Assembly (NCBI GenBank): GCA_035541995.1
Contig: DATKMG010000519.1
Span: 1-11,125, forward strand
Reading direction: 5' to 3'
DNA: 11,125 nucleotides
Origin: DATKMG01 sp035541995
Lineage (GTDB): Bacteria; Acidobacteriota; Terriglobia; Versatilivoradales; Versatilivoraceae
Shown here: positions 1 to 4,849 of the stretch, piece after piece
How the letters are laid out: each line of letters starts with the position of its first letter
Position numbering within the stretch: the first letter of the stretch is position 1
Translations under genes and position numbers: made by a program
Notes under the pieces: generated by a model
The model's input: only the letters and a program-made list of their open reading frames with translations
What the model was told of the DNA's origin: nothing
Databases searched by the model: none

Positions 1-79
1 GCCACCACTCTGCATCACAAAATCTCAAATTGGGAAGGTCGTAGACGCGCTTCGCAGTGCTGCAGATGATGTCATGCAT
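1..79 (-). CDS. Possible 5' end of an unidentified gene, cut by the window edge
   Basis: An open frame on the minus strand begins at an ATG at 79-77 (or a TTG just upstream) and stays open to the window edge, about 26 codons. It starts MHDIICSTAKRV and includes the stretch NLRFCDAEWW. It begins 18 nt after the stop of the RmlD-like gene and lies in the same frame as that gene. No convincing Shine-Dalgarno sequence is visible. I do not recognise the protein. The piece is too short to exclude a chance open frame, but same-strand placement close to the preceding gene fits a downstream operon member. Confidence 0.3.
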   Translation of the reverse strand, partial: MHDIICSTAKRVYDLPNLRFCDAEWW

Positions 80-97
80 CAAGGGCAGGTCTGATGC

Positions 98-973
98 TCA
101 GCAAAGCGATTGCAGACCCGCAAAAACCGGTGTCTGTCGAAGATTCAAAACGCGGGTTGCCTTTCGGCTGTCTAGCGAACAGTCTCTGGGTCGCCGCCCC
201 AGCAGCTTTGCCTCGGCCAGACTGGTGGGGACCAGCAAATCCAGCGGGTGTCGAAAGGCTTTACAGAATTGCTGGCCAAATTCAAAACGGCTCATCTTAT
301 CCGGTCCACCAAGATGGAACAGTCCCTTTACACTATTGTCGGCAATGATTCGTTCAAGAGCAACAACCACATCTCCCGCAAAGATGGGGGTCCTGTACTG
401 ATCGGTAAAAAGTCTCAACTTCTGTCCCTCCCTGACCTGTCTTTGCATCCTTTCCAGGGAGTTTTCATTTAATCCGCCGCTGTGCCCATAGACCAGGGAA
501 AGCCGAAGAACCACGTAATTGCCGCAATTGTTCGTGGTTTCCAATTCTCCCAGGTATTTCGTCTTGGCGTAATAATTCATCGGGGCCGGCTGGTCAGCTT
601 CGCTGTACATCCCCTTGATCCCATCAAAAATGAGATCGGATGAAAGGTAAATCAGCTTCGAACCCAAAAGGCTGGTGATCCGGGCCAATTCCCGCGTGGC
701 AAAAGTATTCAACGTCAGCGCCAGCATTCTTTCGGTTTCGCACAAGTCGGGATTGGACAATGCAGCAGTATGGACGATGACCCGAGGCTTAATGGTTGTG
801 CACAGCCTTTCAAGCCTCCCAAGATTCGTGAGGTCGAATGCCAGGGACTCACATCGGTCTATCTCCACCGGGTGATCCAGGTAAGTGCCGTAGACGCGGT
901 AGTCGGATTTCAAACGCTGGGCCAGGTTCCAGCCAATGCAACCGCTCATCCCCGTAATGAGAATGGTTTCCAT
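98..973 (-). CDS. RmlD-like NAD(P)-dependent SDR reductase (sugar-nucleotide reductase family)
   Basis: This 291-residue protein is an extended/atypical short-chain dehydrogenase resembling dTDP-4-dehydrorhamnose reductase (RmlD/RfbD), which reduces the 4-keto group of an activated 6-deoxyhexose in the cytoplasm. The N-terminal Rossmann motif is GMSGCIG (Gly8, Gly11, Gly14). A strand ending YLSSD (110-113) supplies the usual catalytic Ser/Thr region, and the active-site Tyr135 and Lys139 sit in YYAKTK. The C-terminal half contains FTDQYRTPIFAGD (about 189-201), a substrate-domain signature typical of RmlD. Length is normal for the family (about 280-300). The start at 973 is the first ATG before the Rossmann strand, but no strong Shine-Dalgarno precedes it. 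No rmlA, rmlB or rmlC is visible, so rhamnose synthesis is not established. It could be another RmlD-like reductase. The gap of 368 nt to the racemase upstream suggests a separate transcript. Confidence 0.85.
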   Translation of the reverse strand: METILITGMSGCIGWNLAQRLKSDYRVYGTYLDHPVEIDRCESLAFDLTNLGRLERLCTTIKPRVIVHTAALSNPDLCETERMLALTLNTFATRELARITSLLGSKLIYLSSDLIFDGIKGMYSEADQPAPMNYYAKTKYLGELETTNNCGNYVVLRLSLVYGHSGGLNENSLERMQRQVREGQKLRLFTDQYRTPIFAGDVVVALERIIADNSVKGLFHLGGPDKMSRFEFGQQFCKAFRHPLDLLVPTSLAEAKLLGRRPRDCSLDSRKATRVLNLRQTPVFAGLQSLC

Positions 974-1024
974 GAAAGTGCGCTATGACCTATCCAGGTC
1001 AACACGGTCGGTGAAAATGTGTCC

Positions 1025-1158
1025 GATTCCCCCTTTGAAGGGGGGTGGGGGGTTGTCTCTGTCCTGGATTGACCGGTGCTCTTAATAAAGGGACAACCCC
1101 CCGGCAGCTAAGGATGAAGCTTTATCAAAGCTTCATCCCCCTTTGCCAAGGGGGATTT
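1025..1158. repeat. Nested inverted-repeat element, MITE/REP-like
   Basis: The outer arms TCCCCCTT (1028-1035) and AAGGGGGA (1148-1155) are complementary. Inside them GGGGGGTTGTC (1047-1057) pairs perfectly with GACAACCCCCC (1092-1102). Each outer arm can also fold alone: CCCCCTT-TG-AAGGGGG (1029-1044) and CCCCCTT-TGCC-AAGGGGG (1137-1154). The right arm carries an extra perfect 12-bp hairpin, GGATGAAGCTTT at 1112-1123 with its complement at 1127-1138 and a 3-nt loop. The unit codes for nothing recognisable. The structure resembles small non-autonomous palindromic elements dispersed in environmental bacterial genomes; mobility is inferred. Confidence 0.6.
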
Positions 1159-1233
1159 TCAGAGAAGCGTCCAGCGACGATAAATGGACGAACGACTTAA
1201 CAATCTTCAAGAAGAATCATTGGATTTTGGAGT

Positions 1234-1251
1234 GCGGCGGCACGACGCCGC
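1234..1251. repeat. GC-rich hairpin in spacer
   Basis: GCGGCG (1234-1239) and CGCCGC (1246-1251) form a 6-bp stem around a 6-nt loop. There is no T-run on either side, so it does not look like an intrinsic terminator for either strand. It may be part of a dispersed GC palindrome. Confidence 0.4.
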
Positions 1252-1341
1252 TTTCCATCGGCACAAAAAGCTGCACCGAACAAAGCGAGAACACGTCCAC
1301 GTATCACAAACAGAATCCCACAGATTATCCCTTGATAAAAA

Positions 1342-2457
1342 CTAAGAAACTCGCTTAAACACTTCTGTTCTTAAGGTAACTTCCTCAATTCGCTTCCAAT
1401 CCGGCTCATAACCGAGACCTGGCCCCTCTGGCACTCGGATCCTGCCCTGCGTATCGACTTCCACCTCCGGCCAGATGACATCCTTGCTGAAATAGCGCCG
1501 GCTTGCGGATACGTCCCCCGGCAAGTTGAAATTGGGGAGAGTTGACAAGGCCACGTTGTGGGCTCGTCCGATTCCCGATTCCAGCATACCTCCGCACCAC
1601 ACCGGTATTGTGCGGACCTGGCATAGGTCATGAACCTTCCGAGACTCACTGTGCCCGGCAACCCGGCCCAGTTTGATATTGATGATTCGGCAGGCCCCGG
1701 CATCAATGGCTTTTCGGGCATCCTCGGCGTCCAGGATCGATTCATCCAGACAGATCGGTGTCCGGATCGAATTCTGGAGGCGAATGTGATCAATAATATC
1801 ATTCCAACCTAAAGGTTGTTCAATCATTAACAAGCCGAACTCATCCAACCTGCGAAAGAGGTCGAGGTCCTCCAGCGAGTATGCCGAGTTGGCGTCGCAC
1901 ATCAGCAGGATAGTGGGAAAGTTCATGCGGACTTCTTTGATAACCTCGAGGTCCCAACCCGGTTTGATTTTGATCTTGATCCGCCGGTAACCCGCTTTGA
2001 GTTCGTTTTCGATCTTTTGTAGAAGATCTTTAAGGGTCTTTTGGATTCCGATAGACACCCCGCATTCGATGAATGGGCGAGTGCCTCCCAGCAATTGCCA
2101 AAGCGGTTTTCCCAAAAGCCGGGACTGCAGATCCCAAAGAGCAGTTTCCAGGCCGGCCTTTGCCATGTTGTGTCCTCGAATGGGCTTAAGCAAGGGGGCT
2201 ACATCGACAGGATGCTGGAGTTCACACTGAAGCAGCAGGGAAGCAATGAAATCTTTGAGGATGTGCCACGCCGTTCCCGTGGATTCATGATTGTAGAACG
2301 GCCCCTCCGGGGATGTGACTTCTCCATATCCCACAACCCCCTCTCCAAAGACTCGAGTCAGGATGATGTGCCGAACTACTGTCTGTCCGAAGCTCGTTTC
2401 AAACGGCGAAACCAACGGCATCTCAATCAACCGCAATTCAATTCGATCAATTTTCAT
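1342..2457 (-). CDS. Enolase-superfamily racemase, N-succinylamino acid racemase / o-succinylbenzoate synthase type
   Basis: This 371-residue cytoplasmic enzyme belongs to the muconate-lactonizing subgroup of the enolase superfamily and looks most like the NSAAR/OSBS branch, which racemises N-succinyl amino acids and/or makes o-succinylbenzoate. The N-terminal capping domain contains PLVSPFETSFG (14-24) and EGPFYNHE (51-58). The barrel domain shows the two-lysine acid/base pair Lys163 (in KIKIKPGWD) and Lys262 (in IKLGRVAG). Metal ligands are Asp188 (CDAN), Glu213 (IEQP) and Asp238 (LDES). Length fits the family. No menaquinone genes are nearby, which argues against a dedicated MenC role. An M20 peptidase lies upstream on the same strand, recalling the known NSAAR-desuccinylase pairing. 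No Shine-Dalgarno is seen, and an inverted-repeat arm of the GxxExxY cassette ends 5 nt before the ATG. L-Ala-D/L-Glu dipeptide epimerase is an alternative that residues alone do not exclude. Confidence 0.85.
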   Translation of the reverse strand: MKIDRIELRLIEMPLVSPFETSFGQTVVRHIILTRVFGEGVVGYGEVTSPEGPFYNHESTGTAWHILKDFIASLLLQCELQHPVDVAPLLKPIRGHNMAKAGLETALWDLQSRLLGKPLWQLLGGTRPFIECGVSIGIQKTLKDLLQKIENELKAGYRRIKIKIKPGWDLEVIKEVRMNFPTILLMCDANSAYSLEDLDLFRRLDEFGLLMIEQPLGWNDIIDHIRLQNSIRTPICLDESILDAEDARKAIDAGACRIINIKLGRVAGHSESRKVHDLCQVRTIPVWCGGMLESGIGRAHNVALSTLPNFNLPGDVSASRRYFSKDVIWPEVEVDTQGRIRVPEGPGLGYEPDWKRIEEVTLRTEVFKRVS

Positions 2458-2462
2458 ATCAG

Positions 2463-2493
2463 CAGGACACTGATCAACACGGAGTGCACGGAT
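2463..2493. repeat. Left inverted-repeat arm of GxxExxY cassette
   Basis: This 31-nt arm begins CAGGACACTGATC and ends GCACGGAT. Its reverse complement aligns without gaps to 2958-2988 with five mismatches. It lies between the GxxExxY stop and the racemase start and ends 5 nt from the racemase ATG, where a ribosome-binding site would be expected. Confidence 0.75.
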
Positions 2494-2508
2494 ACTCCTT
2501 TAGTTAAA

Positions 2509-2940
2509 CTAGACTGGCTTATACCAAGACAAATTCCCCTTCACCCCGTTGTCGTAAACCTTCCTCTTGAACTGAGGCTTTGGCCCGAAGTTTAATAATA
2601 GCCCGACCTCAAATGGGGTAGCCTTCAGGTAATTCAAAAGCTGGGCCTCATGCTCCTCCAAGAGAGATTTGGCTGCCTTCACTTCGACTATTACAGCGTT
2701 ATTGAAGAGCAGATCGATGACATGGTCTCCAACCACCTTCCCATCAAAATAAATGTGAACTCTGACTTGCTGCTCGACAGCTAATCCCAGCTCCCGAGCA
2801 GCAATGATCAGAGCATTCTCATAAATTTTTTCAAGAAATCCGTAATCCAACTCATTATAAACTCGAAAGAATGCTTTAAGGACAAGGTCAGTAATGTCTC
2901 CATGCTTGAGCTCATTGCGGGCAGTAACTTGATCTTCCAT
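2509..2940 (-). CDS. GxxExxY family protein (PD-(D/E)XK nuclease-like fold)
   Basis: This 143-residue protein has the defining motif GFLEKIY (Gly34, Glu37, Tyr40). It is followed by an acidic strand VIDLLF (Asp76), the core VEVKA (Glu86, Lys88), and EAQLLNYLK (Gln100). That spacing of Glu, Asp, Glu-x-Lys and Gln resembles the active site of PD-(D/E)XK nucleases, the fold usually assigned to this family; no biochemical role is firmly known. The last residues after VYDNG (from about 133) look like a short unconserved tail. The ATG at 2940 is supported by AGGA 6 nt upstream. The gene stands alone between two inverted repeats and separates an M20 peptidase gene from a racemase gene, so it is probably an accessory insert unrelated to its neighbours' metabolism. 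Confidence 0.85.
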   Translation of the reverse strand: MEDQVTARNELKHGDITDLVLKAFFRVYNELDYGFLEKIYENALIIAARELGLAVEQQVRVHIYFDGKVVGDHVIDLLFNNAVIVEVKAAKSLLEEHEAQLLNYLKATPFEVGLLLNFGPKPQFKRKVYDNGVKGNLSWYKPV

Positions 2941-2957
2941 CTTGATTCCTGAATTAG

Positions 2958-2988
2958 ATCCGTGTTCTCTGTGTTAATCCGTGTCCTG
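2958..2988. repeat. Right inverted-repeat arm of GxxExxY cassette
   Basis: This 31-nt arm begins ATCCGTGTTCTC and ends ATCCGTGTCCTG. It is complementary to 2463-2493 at 26 of 31 positions. Within it TCCGTGT occurs twice with a diverged CTGTGTT between, giving a short internal direct repetition. It ends 4 nt from the stop codon of the M20 gene. Confidence 0.75.
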
Positions 2989-2992
2989 AGTT

Positions 2993-4144
2993 CTATAGCC
3001 GCAGAACCAACTGGGTCAGCAGTGCTGCCCGCGGTACGAGACTGGAAAGGAGCACATGCTCGTGGAGGGCATGGGGACCGTCCCCCTCCGGACCCAGCCC
3101 GTCCAACGTCGGAACGCCTATCGCCGCCGTGAAACAGCCATCGCTACCGCCTCCGGTCGATCCTTCCCGGAGATCAATTCCCAAATCTGACGCCAGGATT
3201 CGAGCCTGCTTGAACAAGTTGACAATCCGATCGGACCTCTCTAAAGGTGGCCGATTAATGCCCCCCTGGATCTCGAGGCGAACAGAAGGGTTCCTGGGAA
3301 GAAGCTCGAATATTTGTCGAGTGAGCCGCACGCCCTCGGCCGCAGAGGGCACCCTGACATCGACTTCGATTTCCGCAAAATCCGCCACGACATTGGAGCG
3401 TGTGCCGCCGCAAATAGTGCCCACATTCACCGTTATTCCGCGAGATGGTTCGATTAAGCTGTAAAGCTCCTGAATCTGGCGGGATATTTCTTCAATGGCA
3501 CTCGCGCCGCGCTCGAAGTCAACACCGGCGTGTGCGGCTACGCCTCGTGCAGTGATCCGGAAAACACCGACTCCTTTGCGAGAGGTCTTCAGAGCCCCAC
3601 CCGGAAGACTGGGTTCCAGGACCAGGGCTGCATCACTTTGGCGTCCTTCACTCTCTATATAAGGACGTGAAGAATGACTACCCGTTTCTTCATCAGAAAC
3701 CAGTAATATTGTGATGGGCCTTGTTAGTTGGTCTGCATTGAACGAAAGGAAATTCCCCAGGGCCAGCAACAGAGTCAACCCCCCTCGCATGTCGAGAGCA
3801 CCCGGGCCAAAGAGCTTCCCGTCTTCGATTCGTGCTGGCCGCTTCCTGGCTTCGCCAACATCCCATACCGTATCCAGGTGTCCCAGCAACAGCAACTGCT
3901 TCTTTCCCTCAAGACCGTGGCCGAAACGGGCGATGAGATGATCTCCTGCGTTCGATGCCGTGAGGATCTCAACTTGAGCGCCAAACTCGCTAAACCGGCC
4001 GGCCAGTTCTTTGCTCAAGGCATCAAGAGCCGGCTTTGATGTGCTGGGTGTGTCCTGGTTTGTCAGCTCCACAAGCCACTGAATCATCTGCGGCTCGAGG
4101 GACTGGAAGAACGAGAGAAGTTGAGGACCGGTTGGGGAGACCAT
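2993..4144 (-). CDS. M20 family zinc metallopeptidase, glutamate carboxypeptidase (CPG2) type
   Basis: This 383-residue enzyme is an M20 di-zinc amidohydrolase, a family that removes C-terminal or N-acylated amino acids. Zinc and catalytic residues are visible in order: His89 and Asp91 in GHLDTVW, bridging Asp118 in GALDMRGG, general base Glu152 and ligand Glu153 in SDEETGS, Glu177 in LEP, and His361 in HALHEHV near the C terminus. The dimerisation domain (about 185-295) starts TSRKGVGVF, as in carboxypeptidase G2, and holds AAHAG. No export signal is seen at the N terminus, so it is probably cytoplasmic. The ATG at 4144 is preceded by GGTGA about 7 nt upstream. It lies 42 nt after a toxin gene. 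The next metabolic gene is an NSAAR-like racemase, so desuccinylase/deacylase activity on N-acyl amino acids is as plausible as cleavage of C-terminal glutamate. Substrate cannot be read from sequence. Confidence 0.88.
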   Translation of the reverse strand: MVSPTGPQLLSFFQSLEPQMIQWLVELTNQDTPSTSKPALDALSKELAGRFSEFGAQVEILTASNAGDHLIARFGHGLEGKKQLLLLGHLDTVWDVGEARKRPARIEDGKLFGPGALDMRGGLTLLLALGNFLSFNADQLTRPITILLVSDEETGSHSSRPYIESEGRQSDAALVLEPSLPGGALKTSRKGVGVFRITARGVAAHAGVDFERGASAIEEISRQIQELYSLIEPSRGITVNVGTICGGTRSNVVADFAEIEVDVRVPSAAEGVRLTRQIFELLPRNPSVRLEIQGGINRPPLERSDRIVNLFKQARILASDLGIDLREGSTGGGSDGCFTAAIGVPTLDGLGPEGDGPHALHEHVLLSSLVPRAALLTQLVLRL

Positions 4145-4186
4145 TGGAATTCACCCGAATGCAACTTGGTGGGCTGTTCGATCTCT

Positions 4187-4447
4187 TTAGATTTTCCGTT
4201 TGTGGACGTCGCGACGGTGGCCGATCCTAAGGATCAAAACATCATTTTCCAAGATAGCGAAAATCACCCGATAGTCGCCGATGCGATACTTACGAAGACC
4301 TGCAAATTGCCCCTTGAGGACCGGGTAGTCTTCTGGTTTCTTAGACAACTCCTCCTCAATCTGGTCAAGGATCCGCGTCGCCTCCACCTTGGAGAACTTC
4401 TTCAGATCGCGGTGAACTGACTTTTTGTAGGTGATGCTATATGCCAA
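4187..4447 (-). CDS. RelE/ParE-type toxin of a type II toxin-antitoxin pair
   Basis: This 86-residue basic protein has the RelE/ParE layout. A helical N-terminal half (KKSVHRDLKKFSKVEATRIL) is followed by a beta-rich half with GLRKYRIGDYRVIF (50-63, carrying Arg52, Arg55 and Arg60) and the C-terminal signature IGHRRDVHKR. RelE members cleave mRNA on the ribosome, ParE members act on gyrase; the sequence does not settle which applies. The only in-frame start is TTG at 4447-4445, because a TGA occurs four codons upstream. It overlaps the antitoxin gene by 11 nt. The weak start fits low toxin translation coupled to the antitoxin. It ends 42 nt before the M20 gene, so readthrough is possible. Confidence 0.88.
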   Translation of the reverse strand: MAYSITYKKSVHRDLKKFSKVEATRILDQIEEELSKKPEDYPVLKGQFAGLRKYRIGDYRVIFAILENDVLILRIGHRRDVHKRKI

Positions 4448-4655
4448 GCGATTTTCTCAGTTCTTTTCCCGAAACAATCGGATCGGTTTTGTCATGCAGC
4501 CGGTCAAGGGCAATCTGAATGTCCGCATAGTCTTCGATATATGACTCTAACGCCTTTTGGATGATGTAGGAACGCGGCCTCTCAGTTTCTTTAGCGATGC
4601 TGTCGAGCTGCTCGGCAAGTATCTTTGGCAGTCTGACAGATATTCCTGTATTCAT
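4437..4655 (-). CDS. Ribbon-helix-helix (CopG-like) antitoxin
   Basis: This 72-residue protein opens with NTGISVRLPKILAEQL, a classic ribbon-helix-helix strand followed by helix A. ETERPRSYIIQKALESYIED then gives the turn and helix B that close the DNA-binding dimer. The acidic C-terminal part (about 45-72) would be the toxin-binding segment. Antitoxins of this class neutralise RelE/ParE toxins and repress their own promoter. The ATG at 4655 has a strong Shine-Dalgarno (GAGGTG, 4 nt spacing). It is the first gene of the minus-strand block and overlaps the toxin gene. Confidence 0.85.
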   Translation of the reverse strand: MNTGISVRLPKILAEQLDSIAKETERPRSYIIQKALESYIEDYADIQIALDRLHDKTDPIVSGKELRKSLGI

Positions 4656-4673
4656 TTGTCACCTCTTTATCTA

Positions 4674-4682
4674 ATTGTATCA
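4674..4682 (-). promoter_or_regulatory. Candidate extended -10 promoter for the toxin-antitoxin operon
   Basis: Read on the minus strand this is TGATACAAT, an extended -10 (TG-n-TACAAT), placed 18 nt before the antitoxin ATG. No good -35 hexamer is found at 16-18 nt spacing, which is tolerable for extended -10 promoters. The short leader still includes the GAGGTG ribosome-binding site. Autorepression by the RHH antitoxin at this site is inferred from the family. Confidence 0.4.
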
Positions 4683-4792
4683 CAGCTTGAGCAGGGTTAT
4701 GCTGAGGTAGTCCGGGTCAAACGGGTTGCCTCTCGGGGGACAGCGGTCCCACGGCCGGCTAATTCGCATCCGATTGCATTTTTCGATTATGT

Positions 4793-4798
4793 TATAGT
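4793..4798 (+). promoter_or_regulatory. Weak candidate -10 box for the GH3 fusion gene
   Basis: TATAGT lies 51 nt upstream of the fusion start in the 194-nt divergent spacer (4656-4849). A TTGCAT at 4774-4779 is only 13 nt away, too close for a normal -35, so the call rests on the -10 alone. No strong Shine-Dalgarno precedes the ATG at 4850. Confidence 0.2.
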
Positions 4799-4849
4799 CA
4801 TAGCCGTTGGCTTGGGTATTGTCCTCTTGACCTACAGTCTCTTCATGTT

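Larger units (their letters stand above)
974..1341. other. Gene-free spacer of 368 nt with nested palindromes
   Basis: No credible gene is seen here; the short plus-strand frame through it has no family resemblance. The first half (about 1025-1158) is a nested inverted-repeat element and a separate GC hairpin lies at 1234-1251, both listed separately. The rest (1252-1341) is unremarkable, relatively AT-rich sequence running to the stop of the racemase gene. No clear promoter for the RmlD-like gene could be picked out. Confidence 0.7.
2463..2988. mobile_element. Candidate GxxExxY cassette bounded by 31-bp imperfect inverted repeats
   Basis: A single gene of the GxxExxY family (2509-2940) is enclosed by inverted repeats at 2463-2493 and 2958-2988 that match at 26 of 31 positions. 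The segment fills nearly all the space between the M20 stop codon (2993-2995) and the racemase start codon (2457), leaving 4 and 5 nt outside. There is no transposase or integrase in it and no obvious target-site duplication. Movement is therefore inferred from layout, not shown. Confidence 0.55.

Noticed and set aside
1137..1158. Intrinsic terminator from the CCCCCTT/AAGGGGG hairpin followed by ATTTTC
   Set aside because: The T-run is only four and no plus-strand gene lies upstream; it is better explained as an arm of the nested repeat element.
1342..2457. Naming the racemase menC
   Set aside because: OSBS and NSAAR activities share the same active-site residues, and there is no menaquinone gene in view; the M20 neighbour favours an amino acid role.
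2041..2595. 184-codon plus-strand frame
   Set aside because: It is antisense to the conserved racemase N-terminal half and crosses the cassette repeat; no family features.
2458..2992. Target-site duplication around the GxxExxY cassette
   Set aside because: The bases just outside the two arms (ATCAG on the left, AGTT on the right) do not form a convincing direct repeat.
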